Shown here one piece after another: positions 1 to 5,826 of a DNA stretch of 6,070 nucleotides. The translations under genes and the position numbers were made by a program. The notes beneath the pieces are model-generated. The model searched no databases, was not told the origin of the DNA, and saw nothing but the letters and a program-made list of their open reading frames with translations. Origin of the DNA: Candidatus Dadabacteria bacterium (GTDB lineage: Bacteria; Desulfobacterota_D; UBA1144; Nemesobacterales; Nemesobacteraceae); assembly GCA_026709745.1 (NCBI GenBank), contig JAPOSJ010000040.1, forward strand, positions 1 through 6,070, read 5' to 3'. Position 1 is the stretch's first letter. Every line of letters begins with the position of its first letter.

Positions 1-181
1 TTAACTCCTGTCTTCCAAAAGCACTCATGTATAAAAAGATTTTTTGTTTCCTTAACTTTATTTATGGAACGTTAAAACTACTGCGTATTAAGTCTTAAGA
101 TGGCGATTCAGAGGGATAGTGAATGACAAAATTGCGGAGTGTTATACAGACACTTAAAAATTCATTCTCACATTGATCTGC

Positions 182-209
182 AGTTTTATAAAATCCAGCT
201 TGTAAAACT
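182..209 (+). other. Hairpin, 10-bp stem with 8-nt loop
   Basis: AGTTTTATAA (182-191) pairs with TTGTAAAACT (200-209) with a single G-U wobble, leaving the loop AATCCAGC. A T-tract (221-226) follows 11 bases after the stem. That is too far for a textbook intrinsic terminator, and the stem is AT-rich. It could end transcription from a gene left of the window or be part of a small structured RNA. An imperfect direct repeat overlaps it: AAAATCCAGCTT at 190-201 and AAAATCAGCTT at 212-222. Confidence 0.4.
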
Positions 210-238
210 TGAAAATCAGCTTTTTTAAGGGGGCAGAA

Positions 239-270
239 CTGCACAAGCAGAAGATTGATTGAGCATCTTC
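239..270 (+). other. Two adjacent short hairpins
   Basis: CTGC (239-242) and GCAG (247-250) close a 4-nt loop. Immediately after, GAAGAT (250-255) and ATCTTC (265-270) close a 9-nt loop; the two stems share base 250. ATTGATTGA (254-262) also has a perfect inverted copy TCAATCAAT at 329-337, so an alternative long-range pairing is possible. No function can be assigned from the sequence alone. Confidence 0.3.
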
Positions 271-425
271 CACAACTTTGAAAGGAGGTATTTAAAGACG
301 ATTTAACTCTTGCTTCAATGGGTCTTTATCAATCAATGAAATAGTCATAAAATCCTCATTATTGTTAAGTTTTCCTCATATTTGCTTACAAGGGAGAATT
401 ATCTGATATTTTGACATTTAATACT

Positions 426-454
426 TTGACAACACCCTTGAGGTTCTGTATATT
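426..454 (+). promoter_or_regulatory. Sigma-70-type promoter for rplS
   Basis: A perfect -35 box TTGACA (426-431) is followed by 17 bases and a -10 box TATATT (449-454, one mismatch to TATAAT). Transcription would start near 461, giving a leader of only about 24 nt before the rplS start at 485. A second TTGACA lies 15 bases upstream (411-416), but no good -10 box sits at the right distance from it. The nine-base sequence CAACACCCT occurs at 430-438 and again at 455-463. One copy abuts the -35 box and the other covers the predicted start site, a possible operator arrangement. Confidence 0.65.
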
Positions 455-484
455 CAACACCCTGCAAAAAGGGGGATTCAGAAA

Positions 485-829
485 ATGGGAATCATAGCAG
501 AAATAGAAAAAAAGCACCTAAGAACCGACCTTCCAGAATTCCGCCCCGGTGACACCGTATCGGTCCACTACAACATTAAGGAAGGGGAGAGGAGAAGGAT
601 CCAGATTTTTGAAGGTACCGTGATAGCCAAAAAAGGTTCGGGCTTCAGGGAGACTTTTACTGTAAGAAAGGTTTCCTACGGTATAGGTGTTGAGAGGATT
701 TTCCCCATACATTCCCCTCTTATAGGAAAAATAGAGGTAAAAAGAAAAGGCCGAGTGAGAAGAGCAAAGCTTTACTACCTAAGAGGCCTTTCAAAGAAAG
801 CAAGCCGGATAAGAGAGAGAACCTCTTAA
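485..829 (+). CDS. rplS: 50S ribosomal protein L19
   Basis: This is a structural protein of the large ribosomal subunit, located at the interface with the 30S subunit. The 114-residue product has the usual L19 length and shows the family landmarks: PEFRPGDTV (residues 17-25), FEGTVIAKKG (42-51), the RKVSYGIGVERIFPIHSP segment (61-78) and the C-terminal signature KGRVRRAKLYYLRG (88-101). The start is ATG at 485. GGGGG at 471-475, nine bases upstream, is the likely ribosome binding site. The CCC T before it (460-463) can pair with AGGG (470-473), so a small hairpin may partly occlude that site. The gene has its own promoter (426-454), and no trmD or rimM, common upstream partners, is visible in the 484 bases before it. 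Its stop codon interlocks with that of the convergent gene. Identification is secure. Confidence 0.97.
   Translation: MGIIAEIEKKHLRTDLPEFRPGDTVSVHYNIKEGERRRIQIFEGTVIAKKGSGFRETFTVRKVSYGIGVERIFPIHSPLIGKIEVKRKGRVRRAKLYYLRGLSKKASRIRERTS
826..829. other. Interlocked stop codons of convergent genes
   Basis: The palindrome TTAA holds both stop codons. TAA on the plus strand (827-829) ends rplS, and TAA on the minus strand (826-828) ends the phosphatidyltransferase gene. No intergenic space remains, and I find no GC-rich hairpin with a T-tract near the junction on either strand. Confidence 0.95.
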
Positions 830-1569
830 CCACCCGCTGTTTCAGTCCCGCCGCTGTCTCCATTTCCTGTTTTATTCATCTTGCTCATTACGTGAGTAAT
901 TCTCTGTATTGAGGTATATAAGGAAAAGAGAAAGAGAATGATGACGGAGAGCTTAAGAAGGTAGTCCCTGCCTCCAAACCCCATAAGAAAGGTAATCGCG
1001 TTACCAAGGAAGTTAAACGCGGAGAGCACACCCAGATAAACCACCCTCTCGGTCCTCTGCATTATTCCTACCTCGCAGTCGATCCCAAGCCCTTCGGCTC
1101 TGGCCTTTGTGTAGCTTACCATCATGGAGCAGCTGACCGTTAGGAAAATGATGTAAATGAAAAAGGTGTCTCTGAAAAAGCTCAGAAGACCTAGGTAGAT
1201 CAAGACTTCCGAATACCTGTCCACGCAGGAGTCGAAAAAAGCTCCCTTGGATGAGTTAAGGCCCTGGGCACGTGCCACCCTGCCGTCGAAAATGTCGAAG
1301 GTCGAGCCAGCAAGCAGCAGCACTCCTGCTATGAAAACCATGCCCAGATGGAAAAACCAGCCCGCAAGCGCAGAAACCAGCAAGGTGGTGATTGTAAGCA
1401 CATTGGGCAGAAAAGCCCTTTCTATAAGGAAGTCCTCTATCGGGCTCATGAGAAAGACCCACCAGGACTTTATTCCTCCGGAGAGAAGCTTTGAAGAATC
1501 CGGCTTTCTTCCGGTCTTGGATCTCTCATCAGTTTGTTCTGCTCCGACTTGTGGCTGTTCGTTTTCCAT
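826..1569 (-). CDS. CDP-alcohol phosphatidyltransferase family protein
   Basis: This integral inner-membrane enzyme moves the phosphatidyl group of a CDP-linked lipid onto an alcohol acceptor such as glycerol phosphate, inositol phosphate or serine. The 247-residue protein has the complete active-site signature D-x2-D-G-x2-A-R-x8-G-x3-D-x3-D: D92, D95, G96, A99, R100, G109, D113 and D117. The four metal-binding and catalytic aspartates are all present, so the enzyme should be active. Hydrophobic segments lie around 54-90, 122-152 and 175-222, with a polar, probably disordered N-terminus (1-30) and a Gly-rich tail. The acceptor alcohol cannot be read from the sequence. It is the last gene of the minus-strand cluster, 69 bases after the SPOR gene. 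The chosen ATG has only a weak AGGG about 12 bases upstream. Met41 is an alternative start that would keep the core but lose the disordered leader. Confidence 0.88.
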   Translation of the reverse strand: MENEQPQVGAEQTDERSKTGRKPDSSKLLSGGIKSWWVFLMSPIEDFLIERAFLPNVLTITTLLVSALAGWFFHLGMVFIAGVLLLAGSTFDIFDGRVARAQGLNSSKGAFFDSCVDRYSEVLIYLGLLSFFRDTFFIYIIFLTVSCSMMVSYTKARAEGLGIDCEVGIMQRTERVVYLGVLSAFNFLGNAITFLMGFGGRDYLLKLSVIILFLFSLYTSIQRITHVMSKMNKTGNGDSGGTETAGG

Positions 1570-1638
1570 GGCTAAAATAATACCCTGTAATCTGCTCGTT
1601 AGTCTACGGGTAAACTGCGTGCGGCTTGTGCGCCCGGT

Positions 1639-2184
1639 TCAGTCGTTTAGGGTTACGTAGAACTTAAAATCCCCTTCTCTTTCTTTTATTTCGTTTCCGT
1701 ATTCGCGAGCCTGCTCCTTGGATTCAAATGTTCCGATTCTCACCCTGTAGAAAGTGGTAATTTCAGAAGGGGAGTACTCCTTTATAAAGGCTGGATACCC
1801 TTTGTCCTTGTAGAACCTCGCGGTTCGGTTGGCGACCTTTTTGCTAAGAAAGGAACTGACTTGGATTGTGTACTTGTAATCGGGGTTGATTATTGCCGAG
1901 AAATATTCATCCCGGGTGTTTATTCCATCCTCAGTTCCCTCGGGTTTTTCCTCCAGGTCACCCGGGATTTCCTTCTCAGTGACGCCTGGGTTTTTCTCAA
2001 GTAGATTGAATGAGAACAGCCTCTCAAGCAGACCGGGGGATTTCTCCACAGAGGCAATCTCGTCTGAGGGGATGAATTTTTTTCCTACAACTACCCCCAG
2101 AGAGAACAGCGTTGTGAAAACAACGAGAAAAACCAGGGACAGCCACATCACACGTGGATTTTCTTTTCTCTCTTCTCCGGCCAT
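1639..2184 (-). CDS. SPOR-domain membrane protein
   Basis: This 181-residue bitopic protein has a short charged cytoplasmic N-terminus, one transmembrane helix (about 12-33), a polar linker rich in Glu, Pro and Gly (about 40-100) and a C-terminal SPOR domain (about 103-179). The SPOR domain begins with YTIQVSSF and contains the FYRVRIGTFESKEQA segment (145-159) with the typical second-strand pattern. SPOR domains bind glycan strands lacking stem peptides, which concentrate at the division septum, so a role in cell division or septal wall remodelling is inferred. I start it at ATG 2182-2184, only two bases after the argS stop, which suggests translational coupling. The reading frame stays open back to 2265, but that would place 27 Cys- and Arg-rich residues over the end of argS. 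An SPOR gene directly after argS is an arrangement I recall from Desulfobacterota-type genomes. Confidence 0.88.
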   Translation of the reverse strand: MAGEERKENPRVMWLSLVFLVVFTTLFSLGVVVGKKFIPSDEIASVEKSPGLLERLFSFNLLEKNPGVTEKEIPGDLEEKPEGTEDGINTRDEYFSAIINPDYKYTIQVSSFLSKKVANRTARFYKDKGYPAFIKEYSPSEITTFYRVRIGTFESKEQAREYGNEIKEREGDFKFYVTLND

Positions 2185-2186
2185 TG

Positions 2187-3860
2187 CTACATACTCTTGG
2201 GAGCACTTATTCCGAGAAGACCGAGGCCGTTTTCTATGACTACCTGCACACAGCGTGCAAGGCACAGCCTTGCGGATGCCATCTCAGTGCTTCCCGAATC
2301 CAGTATCCTTGTCTTATTGTAATAAAAGTGAAACTCGCCCGCCAGTTCCTGAAGGTAATAAACTACCTTATGAGGAGAAAAAGAGTTGGCCGCTGAGTGC
2401 ACTGCTTCTGGAAACCTGAGAAGTATTTTAATAATGCTTCTTTCCTCATCCCCTGAAAGGAGATTCAGATGTTCTTCAGAAGGGTTTATTCCCCTCTGCG
2501 CAGAGTTTCTAAGAAGACTTGAAATTCTGGCGTTTGCATACTGGACATAGTAAACGGGGTTTTCGCTTGACTCCTTTTTTGCCAGGGAAAGATCAAAATC
2601 AAGGTGACTGTCAGAGCTTCTCATCAGCAGAAAGAATCTTGTGGCGTCACACCCCACCTCACGCAGTACTTCGCGAAGCGTGACAAATTCTCCGGTTCTT
2701 TTCGACATTGGTACTTCCACACCGTCTCTTACGAGCCTCACAAACTGTATAAGAAGCACGGACAGGGCGGATTCAGGAAGACCAAGGGCCTTCATTGAGG
2801 ATTTAAGACGTGATACGTGGCTGTGATGATCGGCACCCCATACGTTTATAAGTTTCGTAAATCCCCTTGAGTATTTATCCATGTGGTAAGCAATATCGGA
2901 GAGAAAATAGGTTGGGGCACCATCTGTTTTTATTATTACCCAGTCTTGGTTGTCCCCGTGGAGAGATGCCTTAAACCACAGAGCCCCTTCTTTTTTCTCA
3001 ACCGCTCCGAGATCTTGAAGCCTCTTGATAGTTCCTCTGAGTTTTTCTTCTCCGCCGCCGCTGCCGTGTATCTCTGCTCTCTCGCTGTACCAGTTGTCAA
3101 AATCCACCCTGAGGTCAGACAGGTCCTTTTTCATTTCCTCAAGAAGTCTTGAGTAGGCATGCTCTCTGCAGAACTCTAAAGCCTCTGGCTCATCACCGGG
3201 TACCTGCGGACATCTTTCCGACTCCTTTATCTCCTCTGCAAGTTCTGAGATATACGTGCCGTGGTAACCATCTTCTGGAAGTTCTTTTTCGATCCCAAAG
3301 GTGTGCGAAAGGGCTGAGTATACATACTCTCCGAGCATCTCCATCTGCCTGCCTGCGTCATTTATGTAGAATTCCCTTGTCACATCGTATCCGCAGAAGG
3401 AAAGTATCCTGCACACCGCGTCTCCCACAACGGCGTTTCTGGCGTGGCCGAAATGGAGGTAGCCTGTGGGATTTGCGCTTACAAATTCAACCATGACTTT
3501 CTGCCCGGCCCCATTGCTTGAAGCTCCGTACTGTCCACCGAGGCGCAGTATTTCCCGAAGTTCTGAGGTGAACAAGGCTTCGTTCACGAAAAAGTTTATG
3601 AATCCCGGACCCGCGATATCAAGCTTTTCTATAAAACCGTGGGAGCTTTGCTCTATTGCCTCGACGATTTTTTGTGCTACTTCACGTGGGCTACTGCCCG
3701 TCGCGCTTGCTATTATTAGCGCAGCGTTTGTGGAGAAATCGCCGAACTCCTTTTTTTTCGGAACTGACACCTCAAACTCCGCCCGATTCCCGTCTGCTGT
3801 TTCCGGCAACCCAAGGGAATCAACCGAATCTTTTATGATTTTCAGTATTTCGTCTTTCAT
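2187..3860 (-). CDS. argS: Arginine--tRNA ligase (ArgRS)
   Basis: This cytoplasmic class I aminoacyl-tRNA synthetase charges tRNA-Arg with arginine using ATP. The 557-residue length is normal for bacterial ArgRS. An N-terminal additional domain that recognises the tRNA elbow (about 1-95, with EFGDFSTNAAL at 38-48) comes first. The Rossmann catalytic core follows, with SANPTGYLHFGHARN (128-142), whose HFGH (136-139) is the HIGH motif, and WGADHHSHVSRL (341-352). The KMSKS equivalent is PMSKRTG (384-390), a relaxed form common in this enzyme. The C-terminal DALR anticodon-binding domain (about 436-557) begins YVQYANARISSLLR. The protein ends GISAPKSM, matching the usual conserved end of the family, where the terminal Met is typical. 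ATG at 3858-3860 is 18 bases after the stop of the phosphatase gene. No strong Shine-Dalgarno sequence precedes it, so coupling to the upstream gene is likely. Intact and confidently identified. Confidence 0.97.
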   Translation of the reverse strand: MKDEILKIIKDSVDSLGLPETADGNRAEFEVSVPKKKEFGDFSTNAALIIASATGSSPREVAQKIVEAIEQSSHGFIEKLDIAGPGFINFFVNEALFTSELREILRLGGQYGASSNGAGQKVMVEFVSANPTGYLHFGHARNAVVGDAVCRILSFCGYDVTREFYINDAGRQMEMLGEYVYSALSHTFGIEKELPEDGYHGTYISELAEEIKESERCPQVPGDEPEALEFCREHAYSRLLEEMKKDLSDLRVDFDNWYSERAEIHGSGGGEEKLRGTIKRLQDLGAVEKKEGALWFKASLHGDNQDWVIIKTDGAPTYFLSDIAYHMDKYSRGFTKLINVWGADHHSHVSRLKSSMKALGLPESALSVLLIQFVRLVRDGVEVPMSKRTGEFVTLREVLREVGCDATRFFLLMRSSDSHLDFDLSLAKKESSENPVYYVQYANARISSLLRNSAQRGINPSEEHLNLLSGDEERSIIKILLRFPEAVHSAANSFSPHKVVYYLQELAGEFHFYYNKTRILDSGSTEMASARLCLARCVQVVIENGLGLLGISAPKSM

Positions 3861-3878
3861 GAATTTCTTTACTCTGCG

Positions 3879-4493
3879 TTATTCACCGTCGCTTTGCAGG
3901 TGATCTATATCGTTTACCGATATTATAACGAACCTGTTGTCGTATATTTTGACAACGCTTTTTGAGGCTTCATCTACCATGTAGTCACGGAATTGTCTGA
4001 GCGAATTTCCGGCGAATCTGCAGAGCAGGGACCCTATAACCAGGTTGTGGGTTACAATCACTATGTTCTGTGACCCAAAACGGCATCTTATGTCCGCAAC
4101 AGCCTCCAGTGCTCTTTGCTGAACGCCACTTAGAGCCTCTCCGCCGGGCAGCTGCAGAGTTTCTGGGTTCTCGCGCCAGTGCTCAAGTATGTCAGAATAT
4201 TTTTCCCTTATGTGGGAGAAATCAAGCCCTTCGAAAATTCCCTGATCCATCTCCCGAAGATCATCCCTGAGGTTAACATCAATGCGGTGGTACACAGCGA
4301 TTTTCTCTGCGGTTGTTTTTGCCCTCGCAAGGTCACTTGAGTATATGCGGTCAACCCTCTCGTCCTTTAGAGAAAAGGCCACCTTTTCTGCCTGCTCAAT
4401 TCCCGTGGAGTTTAGTGGAACATCGCTTACTCCCTGGCATCTCCCGCTCTCATTCCAGTCTGTTTTTCCGTGCCTTACCAGTATAAGCCGCAT
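3879..4493 (-). CDS. Histidine phosphatase (phosphoglycerate mutase-like) family protein
   Basis: This soluble enzyme belongs to the branch of the histidine phosphatase superfamily that includes cofactor-dependent phosphoglycerate mutase, GpmB-like phosphatases and CobC (alpha-ribazole phosphatase). Numbered from the ATG chosen here (204 residues), the RHG motif is R7-H8-G9 in LILVRHGKTDWN, with H8 as the phospho-accepting histidine. The GRCQG..D.PLN..G..QA block follows, then R57 in SSDLARAKTTA, the acid E81 in LREMDQGIFEG and the second histidine H149 in VTHNLVIG. All catalytic residues are therefore present. The natural substrate cannot be told from these motifs, and no cobalamin gene is nearby to support CobC. 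An upstream GTG (4500-4502) would add three residues and overlap the preceding stop codon as GTGA. I prefer the ATG because family members commonly begin MRLILVRHG, but either is possible. Confidence 0.87.
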   Translation of the reverse strand: MRLILVRHGKTDWNESGRCQGVSDVPLNSTGIEQAEKVAFSLKDERVDRIYSSDLARAKTTAEKIAVYHRIDVNLRDDLREMDQGIFEGLDFSHIREKYSDILEHWRENPETLQLPGGEALSGVQQRALEAVADIRCRFGSQNIVIVTHNLVIGSLLCRFAGNSLRQFRDYMVDEASKSVVKIYDNRFVIISVNDIDHLQSDGE

Positions 4494-4498
4494 GCGAA

Positions 4499-5350
4499 TC
4501 ACTTTTTGCTTTCACAGGAGATGACGAAAAACTCAGACCGTATCCTGTCTCTCAATTCACTCGGGGGAGGGGAAAGCGGCGAAGCGTTGTTTACGGCTTT
4601 TACGCAGTAAGAGTCGAATTTCACATTTCCGGAGCTTCTTTCTATTCCCACGTTGTATACCTCGCCGTTTTCGCTCATGTAAAAATTTACCTGAGCGGCA
4701 AGAAACATGTCGGAATCTATGTTAAGCGGCAGAATAAGGTTTTGCTTTATCTGTTTCGAAATCTTGCTGTAGTATACGTCAAGTACAAGTGATATGAGTC
4801 CTGGGTTTGATTTTTGGGAAGCGGTTTCGGGTGGCCCTGACTCAGCACTTTTCCTGATACCGCTTAAAACAGATTCCTTTCTGATATTCCTGATGACTTC
4901 CTCTTTCCCATCCGACCCTTTCTTTTCTGTATCTGGTTCTGACTTCTCCGCAGTCGTTTTGCTTGGAGTTTCTGTTTCTTTACTCCTCACAGCGGGTTTT
5001 TCGGGAGGTACAAGTGGTTCTGGTTTTGTCTTCTGGGTTTTTTTAGGTTTTTCTTTTTTTGCCGTCTGCTTAGGCTTTGCTTTTTCCTTTTTAGAGGGTT
5101 TTGTCTGTTTTTCGGGAGTTTTTTTGATCTTTTCTGTTTTTTCCCGGGGTTTCTGGGAACGAGCAGACGGTGCGGGCTTCGCTTTTTTCTCACCGCGCGG
5201 GATGTCTGTGGAGAGAGATACTTCTATTGAGCGCTCAGGGGATATCTGGCCGTTTTTTCCGACTCCCAGAGCAAGCAGAGCGACAAGCAGCAGATGAAAA
5301 ACTATGGAAATAAAAAGCCCTTTGCGGAAATGATTCTTGTCTCCCCTCAT
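4499..5350 (-). CDS. TolA/TonB-like energy-transducing protein
   Basis: This periplasm-spanning protein is expected to couple the TolQ-TolR motor to outer-membrane partners. The 283 residues comprise one N-terminal transmembrane helix (about 11-30), a long Lys/Pro/Glu-rich linker (about 54-155, with 22 lysines in residues 55-110) and a C-terminal TolA/TonB-type domain (about 185-283). The membrane helix carries S15 and H19 in the S-x3-H spacing that TonB and TolA use to contact their motor. The C-terminal domain has GIERSSGNVKFDSYCVKAV and ASPLSPPP, the SSG, FD and PLPPPP-like landmarks of the family. Cys249 and Cys279 could form a periplasmic disulfide (inference). I favour the TolA role because it directly follows tolR, but TonB cannot be excluded, so no symbol is given. 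The ATG sits four bases after the tolR stop, with AAAAGG immediately before it, too close to act normally; translational coupling is likely. Confidence 0.85.
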   Translation of the reverse strand: MRGDKNHFRKGLFISIVFHLLLVALLALGVGKNGQISPERSIEVSLSTDIPRGEKKAKPAPSARSQKPREKTEKIKKTPEKQTKPSKKEKAKPKQTAKKEKPKKTQKTKPEPLVPPEKPAVRSKETETPSKTTAEKSEPDTEKKGSDGKEEVIRNIRKESVLSGIRKSAESGPPETASQKSNPGLISLVLDVYYSKISKQIKQNLILPLNIDSDMFLAAQVNFYMSENGEVYNVGIERSSGNVKFDSYCVKAVNNASPLSPPPSELRDRIRSEFFVISCESKK

Positions 5351-5354
5351 CCTT

Positions 5355-5810
5355 TTACATGTCCGCTTTTTTATCCCTTATGGTTTTTGATTCCGTTACA
5401 AGGCTTAGTTTTTCGACGCCTGTTTCTTTTATCTCATCTATTACCTTCACAACGAATCCATAGCTGACAGATTTGTCGGCCCTGAGAAAAACCCTTCCGC
5501 TCTCGGGAGTTGTTCCCTCTGCCTCCATAAGTTTGCTGAGAGCTGTGCCGATTTCTGAAAGTCGGTAGCTTGCGTCTTCAAGAAATATGTTTCCAGATCC
5601 GGTTACGGACACTGTTATCCGTTTCTGGGTTTTTACGGGAACCTTGGAAGACGTAGTCTGCGGGAGGTTTACCCTGACTCCCTGGTAGAGTATGGGCGTA
5701 GTGACCATGAAGATAACCAGAAGAACAAGCATTACGTCGACAAACGGAGTGACGTTTATCTCGGAGAGAACTGACCTTCGCTGGCCAGCATTGAATTTTG
5801 CCGCTGCCAT
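5355..5810 (-). CDS. tolR: TolR/ExbD-family proton-channel subunit
   Basis: This inner-membrane subunit works with TolQ to turn proton flow into movement of the TolA/TonB-type protein. The 151-residue length is normal. A short cytoplasmic tail is followed by the diagnostic SEINVTPFVDVMLVLL segment (16-31), which leads into the single transmembrane helix (about 23-43). D25 is the conserved aspartate that carries protons, equivalent to the essential Asp of E. coli TolR and ExbD. The periplasmic domain (about 60-140) contains RVFLRADKSVSYGFVVKVID (106-125), typical of the family. The start ATG at 5808-5810 lies 16 bases after the tolQ stop. AGGGGG ten bases upstream is the probable ribosome binding site, the same G-run type used by rplS. 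TolR is preferred to ExbD because of the TolQ-like neighbour and the TolA-like protein that follows; that choice is moderately sure. Confidence 0.9.
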   Translation of the reverse strand: MAAAKFNAGQRRSVLSEINVTPFVDVMLVLLVIFMVTTPILYQGVRVNLPQTTSSKVPVKTQKRITVSVTGSGNIFLEDASYRLSEIGTALSKLMEAEGTTPESGRVFLRADKSVSYGFVVKVIDEIKETGVEKLSLVTESKTIRDKKADM

Positions 5811-5826
5811 GAGGCGAAATCCCCCT

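Larger units (their letters stand above)
1..484. other. AT-rich intergenic region with small hairpins, upstream of rplS
   Basis: No convincing gene is present on either strand in these 484 bases. The composition is clearly more AT-rich than the genes (17 G+C in the first 60 bases). Stops are frequent in all frames. Two plus-strand frames are open from the left edge, one to a TAA at 73-75 and one to a TAA at 96-98. Either could be the tail of an upstream gene, but neither fragment has a recognisable sequence. The stretch contains short hairpins (138-154, 182-209, 239-250, 250-270), a strong but orphan Shine-Dalgarno-like string at 281-289, and the rplS promoter at its right end. It is not recognisable as tmRNA, RNase P RNA, SRP RNA, tRNA or rRNA. 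Confidence 0.7.

Noticed and set aside
27..98. Small plus-strand frame of 23 codons beginning ATG at 27
   Set aside because: There is no ribosome binding site, its composition is that expected from AT-rich DNA, and the frame is open to the left edge, so it cannot be told from background.
182..226. Intrinsic terminator formed by the 182-209 hairpin and the T-tract at 221-226
   Set aside because: The stem is AT-rich and the T-tract begins 11 bases after it instead of directly, so it was recorded only as a hairpin.
281..290. Fragment of 16S rRNA 3' end on the minus strand (ACCTCCTTTC)
   Set aside because: Only ten bases match and the flanks do not resemble 16S rRNA; it is simply the complement of a Shine-Dalgarno string.
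1247..1660. Plus-strand 137-codon open frame
   Set aside because: It lies antisense across the phosphatidyltransferase gene, whose active-site motif is intact on the minus strand; the plus-strand product resembles nothing.
2185..2265. 27-residue N-terminal extension of the SPOR protein
   Set aside because: It would overlap the conserved end of argS and gives a Cys- and Arg-rich sequence unlike a membrane-protein leader. The ATG at 2182-2184 right after the argS stop is more plausible.
2690..2715. Degenerate KMSKS motif in ArgRS as a sign of inactivation
   Set aside because: Relaxed KMSKS sequences such as PMSKRTG are normal in many active bacterial ArgRS enzymes.
4794..5297. Plus-strand 167-codon open frame rich in Phe, Ser and Gly
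   Set aside because: It is the antisense of the Lys/Pro/Glu-rich linker of the TolA-like gene. Lysine codons read backwards give Phe and Leu codons and few stops, so a long frame is expected by chance. It has no recognisable domain.
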